Shown here: piece after piece, positions 1 through 9,700 of the stretch
Layout: each line of letters opens with the position of its first letter
How positions within the stretch are numbered: the stretch's first letter is position 1
Assembly: GCA_964526665.1 (NCBI GenBank)
Contig: CAZGJL010000001.1
Span: 62,001-126,000 of the forward strand
DNA: 64,000 bases
Origin: M50B91 sp964526665
Lineage (GTDB): Bacteria; Patescibacteriota; Gracilibacteria; UBA4473
Direction of reading: 5' to 3'
The notes under the pieces: model-generated
Databases searched by the model: none
What the model saw: the letters and a program-made list of their open reading frames with translations, nothing else
What the model was told of the DNA's origin: nothing
Translations under genes and position numbers: made by a program

Positions 1-45
1 GAAGATTTACGAAACGAAATTATTCAACTGTTTGCTTCGTTATAA
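1..45 (+). CDS. C-terminal end of an upstream gene (partial)
   Basis: An open frame enters from the left edge and ends in TAA at 43-45, giving a tail ending LFASL. A strong terminator hairpin follows 27 nt later, as expected for a real gene end. Only 14 codons are visible, so no function can be suggested. Confidence 0.45.
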   Translation, partial: EDLRNEIIQLFASL

Positions 46-72
46 TCATAAAAGTTAAATTAGGAAATAAAG

Positions 73-96
73 AACCCCGCTGAAGCGGGGTTTTTT
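73..96. terminator. Bidirectional intrinsic terminator
   Basis: Stem AACCCCGC/GCGGGGTT with a TGAA loop is followed by a T-run on the plus strand and by a weaker T-rich stretch on the minus strand. It can end the partial plus-strand gene at the window edge and the convergent minus-strand gene at 95-742. Confidence 0.8.
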
Positions 97-742
97 AGAG
101 ATTTTCTAAAAGTTCCTCATTTTCCCTCTCTTCATTTTTTCTTTGGTTTTCCTCAATTCTTTTATTTCTCGCCTGAGCTTCTTTACTTTTTTTGTCTATA
201 AATTCATCTGCTTGTGATGAAAACTCATCCGCCATAGCTTCTATTCGTTGTAACATAATGGAAATAGTCTCATCTTCCTCCTTCATATTTATCGATTTAT
301 TGCCCGGTAAAAAAACCCGATCCCCAAGCTCAAGAACCGTGCGTTCCCCATCTTTAATAATATCTAGGCGTTTTCCCTTCCCTCCACTTGCATGTCCCTC
401 TTTAAAATTATGTAAAGAGAATCCCATATCCTTACCTTCTCTGTCTTCAAATCTAAAGAGAGCAGCGATATTTACCAATTTTCCTTTTTCTGAATCAAAT
501 CTACTTGTAACTCCCCCCGACCCCATTTCATTTTTTATTCGCCCAAGTAGCGTTGATGGGCCCGATTTTAATGATTTTATTGTTTTTTCAATTTTTTCAT
601 ACACTTCGTTAAACTTATTGACGTTTTTCTCTACCTGCGTTTCTAGTGATTCTGGAACAACTTCAGTTTGATCATTATGAACCTCGTTCCAAACAAATCT
701 TTTTTGTGGGAATGCCGTAGCCGATTTAAATAAATTTTTCAT
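95..742 (-). CDS. Hypothetical protein, coiled-coil ends
   Basis: 215-residue soluble protein with no signal peptide or membrane segment. The N-terminal third and the last 60 residues are rich in Glu/Lys/Asn and look helical (the tail is Arg/Asn/Glu-rich and ends ELLENL). A middle part with Gly- and Asp-rich turns (about residues 70-150) may be a small beta-domain. I do not recognise a family. It is followed by a terminator and lies in a run of minus-strand small hypotheticals with AT-rich gaps, possibly a genomic-island edge. Confidence 0.65.
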   Translation of the reverse strand: MKNLFKSATAFPQKRFVWNEVHNDQTEVVPESLETQVEKNVNKFNEVYEKIEKTIKSLKSGPSTLLGRIKNEMGSGGVTSRFDSEKGKLVNIAALFRFEDREGKDMGFSLHNFKEGHASGGKGKRLDIIKDGERTVLELGDRVFLPGNKSINMKEEDETISIMLQRIEAMADEFSSQADEFIDKKSKEAQARNKRIEENQRKNEERENEELLENL

Positions 743-909
743 TTTTGTTTGGTGTTATTTTATAAAAAAATATATTGCATTATACCAAATAAATAAATAA
801 ATAACAAGTAATATTCGTCATCAAAGGATTTTTCAATGGTCCTTTCCCAAGGACGCGTCCAAATGACATATGAACAAAGTTTTCCTCACTTGAGAAAGAA
901 GTCCTTCGT

Positions 910-930
910 CCCGCCTCAGCGGGGTTTTTT
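910..930 (+). terminator. Plus-strand terminator-like hairpin
   Basis: Stem CCCGC/GCGGG with loop CTCA is followed by G and six T. No plus-strand gene is visible upstream (the 780-905 stretch has no convincing ORF), so it may end an unseen small RNA or be a relic. It resembles the hairpin at 73-96. Confidence 0.45.
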
Positions 931-935
931 GTATT

Positions 936-972
936 AAAAAAATCCCCTGCGTATCCGTAGATCGCAGGGGAT
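936..972 (-). terminator. Terminator of the 994-1572 gene
   Basis: Read on the minus strand, a 10-bp perfect stem (ATCCCCTGCG / CGCAGGGGAT) is followed by a run of T, 22 nt after the stop codon of the upstream hypothetical gene. This is a textbook intrinsic terminator. Confidence 0.85.
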
Positions 973-993
973 GAGTGTGTTGTGTTTTTTAGA

Positions 994-1572
994 TTAATGA
1001 ATGCCTCCACAACGACCATTGTCCGAATTATTGTATAGGGTACATGTAAGAGTCTTTTTCGTTTTGTCTTCGTACGGAAGCATTGCTTTTAGCTTTCGCT
1101 CAATTGCATAGAAAAAATCAGAATCCTTTGTTTGAATGGTTTTATTTATTTCTATGCCAATTAGCTCTGCAAATTCTGAATAGCGAACGCTTGGAAGTTT
1201 CCACATAAAATTCGACATAAACCGGTCCAATCGATGATTTTTTACAGTAAGGTGATGGTAACCTGACAATCCCCATCCACCAGTACTATGCGGATAAATT
1301 TGCTTCAAAAGGCGGTTGTCCTCCTCATTTGGAACACCTCCGTTTTTCATCTTTTGTCCTGATTTAGAAGAAAGAAATCGAAGAATTATTCCCGAAAACG
1401 CAAGTGCCGATCTTTTAAAATTTTCTTCATCGAATTTCAGAAAGGGCTTCACGGTTTCCACAAGAGCTTTTTGTTCTATTAGGCGTTTGAGCCATTTTAA
1501 TTCGTCCTCAACGTTTGCTAAGGCTTTCATTGGATCGGGATTTGTCCGATCTTTGTAAACTTGTTGTTTCAT
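994..1572 (-). CDS. Hypothetical protein
   Basis: 192 residues, soluble, no recognisable family. The N-terminal half (about residues 15-80) is predicted helical and Lys/Glu-rich. The middle has a Gly/His-rich loop (STGGWGLSGYHH), and the C-terminus has cysteines and ends NGRCGGIH. The next gene on the same strand (1636-1878) ends in a similarly Cys/Gly/His-containing tail (PCSGGTTH), so the two could be related in function. Own terminator downstream. Confidence 0.65.
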   Translation of the reverse strand: MKQQVYKDRTNPDPMKALANVEDELKWLKRLIEQKALVETVKPFLKFDEENFKRSALAFSGIILRFLSSKSGQKMKNGGVPNEEDNRLLKQIYPHSTGGWGLSGYHHLTVKNHRLDRFMSNFMWKLPSVRYSEFAELIGIEINKTIQTKDSDFFYAIERKLKAMLPYEDKTKKTLTCTLYNNSDNGRCGGIH

Positions 1573-1635
1573 TTCTTTATTTTTTTAAAAGTTTAACAAT
1601 AATTAATTTCCAAGCTCCTACATTGAGCCACCAAG

Positions 1636-1878
1636 TTAATGAGTGGTTCCTCCTGAGCATGGTGCAGGAGTAAAATTTTCTCGAAATCCAATTTCTGCAA
1701 AAAATATTACCTTGAGAAATTGTCCAGCTTCCATCAAGCGCTCAATTGCTTCCGTTGAAAAATCTTCTATTTTAAATTCCGACGTCCGTGGTATTTTTTC
1801 AAAAGAGATTCTCTTAGAAGGGTTCGTAAGAATGATTTTCATACTTTCTTCAAAACATTTTTTTTGTTCTTCTGTCAT
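1636..1878 (-). CDS. Small hypothetical protein
   Basis: 80 residues; start ATG at 1878 (MTEEQKKCFEES). Acidic/basic helical protein with a Cys/Gly/Thr/His tail. It lies 63 nt upstream of the 994-1572 gene on the same strand, with no terminator seen between them, so co-transcription is possible. An overlapping longer frame on the plus strand (1643-2020) has poorer composition and no promoter. No family recognised. Confidence 0.5.
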   Translation of the reverse strand: MTEEQKKCFEESMKIILTNPSKRISFEKIPRTSEFKIEDFSTEAIERLMEAGQFLKVIFFAEIGFRENFTPAPCSGGTTH

Positions 1879-2030
1879 GATTTTTATTTTTAAAAATTAT
1901 ACGACGGGACTATTCCCGGCCGCAGGCTCTCCTCTGTATCAAAAAGAAGAAACCACGACCTGGAATATTTTTTCGATATGTAAAAGAACACAACACTTAA
2001 AAAGTCTTTCAAGTATCTAAATATAGATCT

Positions 2031-2058
2031 CAAAAAACAAAAAACCGGCTTCGCCGGT
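2031..2058 (-). terminator. Terminator of the yerC-like gene
   Basis: Minus-strand hairpin ACCGGC-GAA-GCCGGT is followed by TTTTTTG and another T-run, about 30 nt downstream of the stop codon of the 2088-2402 gene. Confidence 0.85.
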
Positions 2059-2087
2059 CAGACCTATTCATGAACTTTTGTAGAAAT

Positions 2088-2402
2088 TTATGTGTCAGAT
2101 CCCACCGGCGAAACCGTATGAGAATGATGATGCAATCGATCAAGAACGAGCTGATATCCACCAAACTTTCCTTTGAGGAACTTAGAAACGCGGGCAATCG
2201 TCGTCGAACTCATTCCTGTTTGTTTTTCAATTTTTACATATGAGTTCTTGGCAACCAAAAGCTGCGCCACTTCCCATCGTCGGGAAAATTCTCGAATTTC
2301 TTCCTCCGTCAAAAGGTCCCGCAAAAACCGCCACGCCTCATCCTCATTTCGAAGGACAAGAAACGCCTGAAGCAGTTCGCGAACGTTTGAAGTATTTTTC
2401 AT
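2088..2402 (-). CDS. YerC/YecD family TrpR-like regulator
   Basis: 104 residues. Residues 1-80 match the TrpR-related YerC/YecD family: an N-terminal helical part (LLQAFLVLRNEDEAWRFLRD), then LTEEEIREFSRRWEVAQLL and the helix-turn-helix (YVKIEKQTGMSSTTIARVSKFL), which is the most conserved part of that family. The C-terminal His-rich tail is variable. It is transcribed divergently from hisS. Its own -35/-10 overlaps an inverted repeat (2412-2431), which suggests autoregulation. The ligand and targets of this family are not well known; I infer a DNA-binding repressor from the HTH. Confidence 0.88.
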   Translation of the reverse strand: MKNTSNVRELLQAFLVLRNEDEAWRFLRDLLTEEEIREFSRRWEVAQLLVAKNSYVKIEKQTGMSSTTIARVSKFLKGKFGGYQLVLDRLHHHSHTVSPVGSDT

Positions 2403-2411
2403 TTACACGAG

Positions 2412-2441
2412 CACTTTATTCAAGTAAAGTGTTTTTGTCAA
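2412..2441 (-). promoter_or_regulatory. yerC promoter with overlapping inverted repeat
   Basis: Minus-strand -35 TTGACA (2436-2441), 17-bp spacer, -10 TAAAGT (2413-2418), then 10 nt to the ATG. The 20-bp imperfect palindrome CACTTTA-TTCAAG-TAAAGTG (2412-2431) covers the -10 and half of the spacer, an ideal place for a repressor, possibly the TrpR-like product itself. Confidence 0.7.
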
Positions 2442-2450
2442 ACTTTTTTC

Positions 2451-2462
2451 GAGACCGGTCTC
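2451..2462. promoter_or_regulatory. GAGACCGGTCTC palindrome upstream of hisS
   Basis: Perfect 12-bp palindrome in the yerC-hisS divergent gap, just upstream of the hisS -35 region. Its 10-bp core AGACCGGTCT recurs at 23497-23506 upstream of pgi at nearly the same distance from the -10, so it is a candidate regulator binding site. Confidence 0.55.
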
Positions 2463-2468
2463 TCTTTT

Positions 2469-2497
2469 TTGAACACAAACCATAACTCTGCTAAAAT
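2469..2497 (+). promoter_or_regulatory. hisS promoter (leaderless)
   Basis: -35 TTGAAC (2469-2474), 17-bp spacer, -10 TAAAAT (2492-2497). Only 7 nt separate the -10 from the ATG at 2505, so transcription should begin at the start codon. Confidence 0.75.
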
Positions 2498-2504
2498 CCT
2501 CACG

Positions 2505-3803
2505 ATGGCAAAACTCAACACATCGACACCGAGCGGATTTCTTGAATTTTCTCCTGCGGAGCAGCGAGTTGTTCAGCACTGGAAAAAAACTATCGCAGAG
2601 ATATTCGAAGCAAATGGATTTCCCATGCTTGAGACGCCTCTAGTGGAACGTTCTGAGAACTTTGAGGCCAAGGGAGGGAATCCCAAAGAAATCTACGTCT
2701 TGGACCGTCTACGACGCGAGGAGGCAGTTGATCAGGACAAAGATATTCGCGCTGTTCGTTTTGACCACACCGTCCCGTTGGCATTATACGTGGCACGACA
2801 TTTCAACGAGCTGGCGTTTCCATTCCGACGAAGCGTAATTGGTCCGGTGATGCGTGGAGAACGCGCACAAAAAGGACGATTCCGACAATTCGATCAATGT
2901 GATATTGATGTGATTGGAAGTGAAAAATTAAGCTTGGCAAATGATGCACAGATGGTCGCGATCATCGCTCAGATTTTTGAGAAATTGATGCCTGAGCAAA
3001 AGTTTGTGATCCGCATTAATAATCGAAAGATTCTCACGGGATTTTTTGCTGCATTTAATGCCAATCCTGCTGAATTCAAAAAACTGCTCGACTTTCTCGA
3101 TAACCTTGAAAAAAATCCGAACGCAAAACTTGCCGGACATCCCATTGAATTCCAAGAACGCATTTTGGAGTTTGTAGAAACGACGGGGACCGCTGATGAA
3201 ATTTTGGAGAAATTAAAAGATTTTTCCGATCATCCCGAGTTTGTCGAAGGAGCTGAAGAACTCGCGGAAGTGGTGAAAATATTGCGCGCCATGAAAGTTC
3301 CCGAAGATCAGTGGCAAATAGATTTACGCATTGCGCGAGGACTCGATTACTACACCGGAACGGTGTATGAAACCAATTTGGTTGGCTATGAAGGCCTTGG
3401 ATCGGTTTGTAGTGGAGGACGATATGATGATTTGGCGAAAGTTTTCATGGGCAAAGATCTCCCTGGCGTGGGAATTTCTATTGGACTTACTCGCCTGCTA
3501 TGGCAACTCTTTCAGGATGAAAACATTAAAAAGAGTCTCACTGACGCCGCCCTAAAAAAGAATCCCCATATTATAATCCTTTCTCGTGACAATTTACTAC
3601 TTGCAAGTAGCTTGCAACTCGGAGAAGAACTCCGATCAAAAGGCTTTTCTGTGGAAGTGTACATGGAAGATAAAAAAATTCAGAAGCAAATTGATTTCGC
3701 AAAGAAAATGGCAATTCCCTGTCGGGTAATCGTCGGAGAAAATGACACAATTGTAGAATGTGAAGACTTGGAACTAAAAGCACGAATTGAAAACTTGGTC
3801 TAA
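2505..3803 (+). CDS. hisS: Histidyl-tRNA synthetase
   Basis: 432-residue class II synthetase that charges tRNA-His. Visible family signatures are the N-terminal motif FLEFSPAEQRVVQHW, motif 2 with VMRGERAQKGRFRQFDQCDID, the HisRS-specific ARGLDYYTGTVYE, and motif 3 GVGISIGLTRLLW. A C-terminal anticodon-binding domain covers about residues 345-432. An in-frame TTG at 2469 would add 12 residues, but it coincides with the -35 box, so ATG 2505 is chosen. The length is normal for bacterial HisRS. Confidence 0.96.
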   Translation: MAKLNTSTPSGFLEFSPAEQRVVQHWKKTIAEIFEANGFPMLETPLVERSENFEAKGGNPKEIYVLDRLRREEAVDQDKDIRAVRFDHTVPLALYVARHFNELAFPFRRSVIGPVMRGERAQKGRFRQFDQCDIDVIGSEKLSLANDAQMVAIIAQIFEKLMPEQKFVIRINNRKILTGFFAAFNANPAEFKKLLDFLDNLEKNPNAKLAGHPIEFQERILEFVETTGTADEILEKLKDFSDHPEFVEGAEELAEVVKILRAMKVPEDQWQIDLRIARGLDYYTGTVYETNLVGYEGLGSVCSGGRYDDLAKVFMGKDLPGVGISIGLTRLLWQLFQDENIKKSLTDAALKKNPHIIILSRDNLLLASSLQLGEELRSKGFSVEVYMEDKKIQKQIDFAKKMAIPCRVIVGENDTIVECEDLELKARIENLV

Positions 3804-3854
3804 ATAAAAAAGACCCACTTTGCGGTGAGCCTTCCTAGATTTTTTTAATGCTGT

Positions 3855-4193
3855 TTAATGAAAAAATAAAACACCATGATATATCCCTTCTGGACCAATT
3901 CCATAACTAACCACGCAACGAATATACTTTTCTGAGAGTGTTATCTCGATTTTCCGGATTTGGATGCTTTCGGGAACAAATCCCAGCATTGCAGCCCGAA
4001 GGGAAATTGGCATCTTGAAATATGGAGTTTGAAGACCAAAGGGAACTATTTCCCCGCTTCTTTCTCCCACGATCAAGCTTTTAAAGAGTGGATGATCTTT
4101 TATTATTATCTCAATATTCCCACCCTTAAGTGAATCTTGTTCGGTAAAAGTTGCCGTTCCTTTGCCATTGATACATGTAACTAATTTTTTCAT
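3855..4193 (-). CDS. Hypothetical protein
   Basis: 112 residues beginning MKKLVTCINGKGTATF. Predominantly beta-strand pattern with alternating hydrophobics; no membrane segment. Convergent with hisS. No family recognised; it could be a small beta-barrel protein, but that is only a guess. Confidence 0.6.
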   Translation of the reverse strand: MKKLVTCINGKGTATFTEQDSLKGGNIEIIIKDHPLFKSLIVGERSGEIVPFGLQTPYFKMPISLRAAMLGFVPESIQIRKIEITLSEKYIRCVVSYGIGPEGIYHGVLFFH

Positions 4194-4211
4194 GATTTAG
4201 ATATTTTATAA

Positions 4212-4455
4212 TTTATAAAGATTGATAACTCATCCTTGCCTATTTTTCTAAACAAAAAAGAGTCATCAATTTCTGTAACAGCATTTCAAAGATCCTGCTT
4301 CATATACATTTTGGATAAAAGTACAAGAAGACGAATGCTTAATAAGCCTTGTGGAGTATTTTGTCAATAACGACTCATCGCAAGGAAAAATTGTTCAATT
4401 CCAGCGCGATAACTTAAAATTGCCGGCGACAGATAAAACTCCTCGCTTGAAATGA
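4212..4455 (+). pseudogene. Frameshifted or truncated small gene ahead of rhomboid
   Basis: Two coding-looking frames join across one apparent shift near 4276: an upstream part (..SSLPIFLNKK..ISVTAFQ) and a downstream part (KDPASYTFWIKV..VEYFVNND..TDKTPRLK) whose TGA overlaps the rhomboid ATG as ATGA. That overlap is typical of translational coupling. No in-frame ATG is visible, only a GTG that would give 34 residues. I infer a decayed upstream partner of the rhomboid gene, or a sequencing indel. Confidence 0.35.
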
Positions 4456-4991
4456 GAGATTTCCCCCCTATAACCAAAATCCTGCTCGCTATAAATGTGA
4501 TTATTTTTATAGCAAACCAAGTAGGAGCGCTTCCTTATACCGTTTCCTATCCGGGGATATACTCCATTGGAACTTTCCTTTCTCACTTTTCTCATGAATC
4601 TTTGTGGCATCTGGCCTCAAATGTTATTGGAATCGTAATCGTTTCTCCGATTCTTGAAAAAAACTTAGGAATAAAGAAATATGTCGGACTCATTCTCTTC
4701 CTGTGGATGGCCCAAGTGGGGATTTTACCACATGTTTTGAACGCCCCAACTCTTGGGTTTTCCGGCATATTGATGGGGCTTTTTACGTATTTAGCGATGT
4801 ATTTGTGGTGGCTTGGAAAAGGAAATCCTTTGCAACGGCTTGGTCGAGACCTTTTGATTCTTGTGGGAATAAATATAGCCTTGCCGCTCATGGTGCCACA
4901 GATATCCTTTATTGGACATGCTGTCGGAGCACTTCTGGGGCTCTTCGCCATTTCCGTTTCCGAGATTCTTCAACGTGCGAGGAAAAACTGA
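4452..4991 (+). CDS. Rhomboid family intramembrane serine protease
   Basis: 179 residues, about six transmembrane segments, no extra domains. The catalytic pair is visible: serine in LGFSGILMG and histidine in FIGHAVGALLG. The upstream HxxxN motif (HLASNV) is also present. Rhomboids cleave transmembrane substrates within the membrane; the substrate cannot be told from sequence. The start ATG overlaps the stop of a degraded upstream frame. Confidence 0.9.
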   Translation: MRDFPPITKILLAINVIIFIANQVGALPYTVSYPGIYSIGTFLSHFSHESLWHLASNVIGIVIVSPILEKNLGIKKYVGLILFLWMAQVGILPHVLNAPTLGFSGILMGLFTYLAMYLWWLGKGNPLQRLGRDLLILVGINIALPLMVPQISFIGHAVGALLGLFAISVSEILQRARKN

Positions 4992-5092
4992 AACAAATAC
5001 CGCTCCTTTGGCGTATTAAAGCAGGAGTTTCCCTTGTTTTTTTTTGACAAAAATGATAAAATAATCAGAATTCTAAAAATTTATTATCAACG

Positions 5093-6739
5093 ATGAAATC
5101 ATTGCTACAACGTCTCAACCCAAAAAAGGTCGCCATAATCATTGGTGCGATCCTATTATTGCTCGTTCTCAACCGAATTTTGAGTAATCGAAACACAGAA
5201 GAGGTAAAACTCCCTGAGGAAAAAGTAAAACCAGTAACCATTATAGAATTTGGACATTGGTCTCCTGATGAACAACGGGAAATCACCGGAACTATTCTTT
5301 CTGGAACGGATATCGATGTCCGCGCAGAAGTGTCTGGAACGATTGAAAAAACATTTGCAACAATCGGAGATGCCGTGAAAGAGGGACAAATCCTTGCAAC
5401 CTTTCAACGCAAGAACGATGCAACTCAAATCTCCTATGAGAACCTATTGCAACAATTGTCTGTGGCAAAAATTCAAGCTCAATCTTCTGTTCTTTCAGCT
5501 GAAATAGCGCTTGATACCACGCAGCAGAAACTTGAGCAAACAAGAATAAATGAATCACAGAACTATTCTCGAACATTTGATTTATTGAAAACACAGACAC
5601 GAAATGCTGAAAGTGTATTTCGAAGCATTGTTGATTGGGCGGATACCCTTCTCCTCGTATCAACTTCGGCAAGAGCAAATGTTAATTATGTTTCACAGCA
5701 AATCGGGAAAAACAACGCTATTATGCGACAAAAAAGCAAGAACCAGATTGAAGAAATTTTACGTGAACGAGACAGAATTGACCAAGAAAAATTGCCCAAA
5801 ACAATGTCTGATGATGAGGTTTTAAATCTTGCGAAAAACCGATTACAGCTTTTACAACAGGCACAAAGCATCACATACTCGCTTCTTTCTCTTATTCAGG
5901 GAACGCCTATTACAAGATCTTTTTCTGCGACAAACAAGGCCTCATATGCAAGTGAAGCAAATGGTTCCGTTACTGCTATCGATACAATATCGCTTTCTCT
6001 CGAAACCCAAATTGAAGCAGCGAAATCTGAACAAGGACGAAATCGTCTCTCTGTTTTGGGTTCAGAAACCGCCGTACAAAATGCCGAATCCTCTTTGAAT
6101 CTCACCCAAGCACAAGCTCAGTCACAAGTAACTCAGCTTGAGACGCAGCTCCGTCTCGCTCGAAATTCACAAAGCGATCTTACTATTCGTGCCCCATTTA
6201 GTGGAGCTATTACCGGAAAAACTATTCTTCCTTTTGATCAAGTTCGATCAGGAGATTCTTTGTTCTCAATTGTTGGGGAAAAAGTAGATCCAAAAATAAC
6301 AGCAACTATTACGCGAGATGAACTCATGCGATTACAGAATACTCCTGATGGAGTAGATGCTGTATTTGAAGACGGAACTATTGTCACTCTTTCTGAATCA
6401 GAAATAAGTGGAAAATTAGACTCTATTACACAAAAATTAAATGTCGACTTTCCGCTTAAGGAATTGCCAGAATCAAGTCTTGTCGGATCATTTGTTCGTA
6501 TCCGCCTCCCCATTAACGGAGCGACGAACAACCTCCTTCCTATCTCTGCTGTATCATTTGAACCAGGTGGTGCAGAAGTATTACTCTTGAAGGATGGTGT
6601 AGGGAAAAGAACGAAAGTTGAAGCGGGGAAACTCGTTTCAAATGCAATAGAAATATGGGGCGGTCTTGAAGACGGCGACCAAGTAGTTCGATATCGTAGT
6701 CGAGCACATGCAGGAGAAAAAATTGAACTTCGCAAATAA
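5093..6739 (+). CDS. RND efflux periplasmic adaptor (HlyD/AcrA family)
   Basis: 548 residues. N-terminal membrane anchor (about residues 12-30, IIIGAILLLLVL), then a barrel-sandwich/lipoyl half motif (GTDIDVRAEVSGTIEKTFATIGDAVKEGQIL), a long coiled-coil hairpin of Gln/Ala/Glu-rich heptads (about 110-350, longer than in typical AcrA), and the second lipoyl half (LTIRAPFSGAITGK). The beta-barrel and membrane-proximal domains follow. Its TAA overlaps the ATG of the permease gene (TAATG), so the two are co-translated. No outer-membrane channel gene is adjacent. A TTGACA lies near 5046, but the exact start site is unclear. Confidence 0.9.
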   Translation: MKSLLQRLNPKKVAIIIGAILLLLVLNRILSNRNTEEVKLPEEKVKPVTIIEFGHWSPDEQREITGTILSGTDIDVRAEVSGTIEKTFATIGDAVKEGQILATFQRKNDATQISYENLLQQLSVAKIQAQSSVLSAEIALDTTQQKLEQTRINESQNYSRTFDLLKTQTRNAESVFRSIVDWADTLLLVSTSARANVNYVSQQIGKNNAIMRQKSKNQIEEILRERDRIDQEKLPKTMSDDEVLNLAKNRLQLLQQAQSITYSLLSLIQGTPITRSFSATNKASYASEANGSVTAIDTISLSLETQIEAAKSEQGRNRLSVLGSETAVQNAESSLNLTQAQAQSQVTQLETQLRLARNSQSDLTIRAPFSGAITGKTILPFDQVRSGDSLFSIVGEKVDPKITATITRDELMRLQNTPDGVDAVFEDGTIVTLSESEISGKLDSITQKLNVDFPLKELPESSLVGSFVRIRLPINGATNNLLPISAVSFEPGGAEVLLLKDGVGKRTKVEAGKLVSNAIEIWGGLEDGDQVVRYRSRAHAGEKIELRK

Positions 6740-9700
6740 TGAGTGGATCTCTTTCTGATTTTTGGACCTTCTTTATTACTCGTTTTCGAGTAACACTTTT
6801 GGTTATTATCTTTGTTCTTACTGCGGGGTTTTATTCTTACAGTACGATTTCACGAGAAACAGAACCAACAGTAGACATTCCTATGGCAACGGTGACAACC
6901 ATTTGGCCGGGCGCCTCGGCAATGGATGTGGAAAAACTCGTCACCAATAAGCTCGAAACGGAAATCAAGAGTCTCGATAACGTGAAAGAATATACTTCTT
7001 CTTCTTTGTCTGGGGTTTCTCTTATTACCGTGGAATTTGAGGTAGATAGTGATAAGCAGGTGAATATTCAGAAACTGCGGGACAAAATTGATGATGCAAC
7101 AAGAAAACTTCCGGGGACTCTCCCCGATAACCCAACCGTATCAGAGGTTTCCCTCTCAGATGTGGCCGTTGTAAATATTGCACTCTCTGGAGATTTCTCA
7201 TGGTCAGAGCTCAAAAGATTTGCCGAAATTCTAGAAGATGAATTCTCCGGAATGGCAAACGTAAAAGATGTGATTCTCTCTGGAGTACCAGAAGATGAAA
7301 TACATATTTCTGTGGATCCTAATAAATTGAATACACTTAATCTCAGTGTGTCAGAGGTGCTACAGGCGGTCCGTGGCGGGCACATAGATATGCCGCTAGG
7401 AATGATGGAAATCGATGGACAAGCTGTTGAGATTACAGCAAGAGCGGAATATGAAAATGCGCAAGATATTGCCAATGTTCCCATAACAGTAAAAAATGGA
7501 ACCACTCTCACTGTAGGAGACATCGGAGAGGTTCGTCGAGAATTTGAAAAATTTGAAATTGAAACATATCTCCAAAATGAAGGCGGCGTAGAACCGGCCG
7601 TAAAGATCGAGGTAACCAAGTCTGCTGAGTCAGGAAATGTCTTGGTCATGGTAGAAAACATGCTCAATCGAATGGAAGAGCTCAAGGTTCAAGAGGTGCT
7701 CCCTCGTTCTCTTAATACGTCTGTAACATATAACCGCGCCAATGAAATCCGAGATAGCTTGGATACGTTATTAAGAAGTGGAGGACAGACCGTTCTGCTT
7801 ATTATGTTGGTTATGTTTATTTTTGTGGGATGGAGAGAATCTCTTCTCGCTTCGATTGTAATTCCTATGTCGATGCTCTCTGCCGTAATGGTGATGCAGA
7901 TTACAGGAAGTACGTTTAATGGAATATCCCTCTTTGCTCTTGTGCTCGGACTCGGACTTCTAGTGGATAATGCCATCGTGATTGTAGAAGGAATGTCTGA
8001 GGCGATTAATGAACGAAATATGACACCCGAGGAAGCAGCAGAACATACTCTTAAAGTCTTTCGTTGGCCGCTCATCGCGGGAACGGCAACAACCGTATGT
8101 GCCTTCTTGCCAATGACATTTTTTATTTCTGGGATTATGGGAGATTACGTTTCCGTGATTCCCAATACCGTAAATGCCATTTTGATTTCTGCATTATTTG
8201 TGGCGCTATGGCTCCTGCCTTCTGTGGGGGTGCAGTTCATGAAGGCGTTTCCACCCAAAAAACATAATAAACGACGAGGAATTCATAAGGTTCAAGATTG
8301 GTATGTGCGAAGCATGAAAAAGGTATTAGCAAAAAACCGCTATATCTTTGGAACTCTTGGTGCTGCTTTTTTGGCCCTGTTTTTCTCTCTTGGGTTAGTA
8401 ATATCAAATCAGGTTCCAGTGGAAGTTTTTCCTTCCTCTGACATGCCTTTCTTCACCGCTGATTTTGAGTTTCCAACGGGAACAGATATTAGCGAAACAC
8501 GAGAACTTATTGAACCTATTTCAGAAAAATTACGACCTTTCTTGGGAATGCAATCAGATGGGGAAGTATGGATAAAAAGTTTCGTATTTACCGCTGGTAA
8601 ATCTCAAGCATGGGGGCATCACCGAGGCTCTAGTCTGTCTGAAGGCCATGTTCTCGGACTCGGGGTATATCTAACCGATGTGAATGACCGAAACATAAAA
8701 TCATACGATATTTTACCAGTGATTCGTAATGCTGTTTTACCAGCAATTCCTGAACACGTAGAAGCCAACTTTGCCGAGCTTCAGGCTGGACCTCCGACAG
8801 GAGATGCTGCTATGTCTGTTCGCCTTGTGGGACCAGATTATGATCATCTTGAGGCACTCTCTCAAGACCTTCAGGATGAGATTGAAAAAATTGATGGGCC
8901 TCTAAATGTACGCGATGATAGTGCCGAAAGAACCTTCCAGGTTGCTTGGACATTTAATCGGGATGTATTAGCACGATTTGGTTTATCGCCTTCTACGGTG
9001 ATGGAAACACTCCGAACAGGTGTGAATGGGACTACTGCCGTAAAAATCACTGAGGGGGACGAGGAGGTGGATGTGGTGGCACGTATAAACTGGGACGGAG
9101 ACAGGAGGTGGGACAATCCCGATTCTCTGGATGTACTGAACCAAATTGTAATCAAAACTCCCTCTGGAAATTTTGTCTCACTTGAGCAAATTGCCACTCC
9201 AGAATTGTCGTCTGAAGTATCTCTCCTGCGTCACAAAGACGGACTCCGAACACTTACCGTATTGGCTGATATGAAAGAGGGAATGCCCGTGTCAATAATT
9301 CAAGCAAATCTTGATAATGCTATTAAACAACTTGATCGCCTCCCTGGAGAAATAATTGAAATGGGAGGAGACAGCGAAGAAGGAGATCGTCTCATGGGAG
9401 AAATGAGTATTGCGATGTCTGTCGCGGTTCTGTTGATTCTTGTAGTTCTCGTAACACAGTTCAATTCGTACTGGCAATCGTTTACCACACTAATAATTGT
9501 TCCTCTCTCTCTTACGGGAGTATTTATAGGATTCTGGCTCCATGGATTAACTATTTCGTTTCCAACGATGATTGGTATTGTTTCTCTTGCGGGAATTATC
9601 GTGAATGATGCCATTGTGCTCATTGATCATATAAACCAAAACCTTCGCAAGCACAAATTGCCATGGCGTGAGGCGTATATTGCGGCAGGGAAAAGTCGGC

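Noticed and set aside
780..1019. Small minus-strand frame covering two terminators
   Set aside because: It overlaps the terminator of the 994-1572 gene and has no plausible start region.
1643..2020. Plus-strand 125-codon frame
   Set aside because: Antisense to the 1636-1878 gene, no promoter, low-complexity end; judged a shadow.
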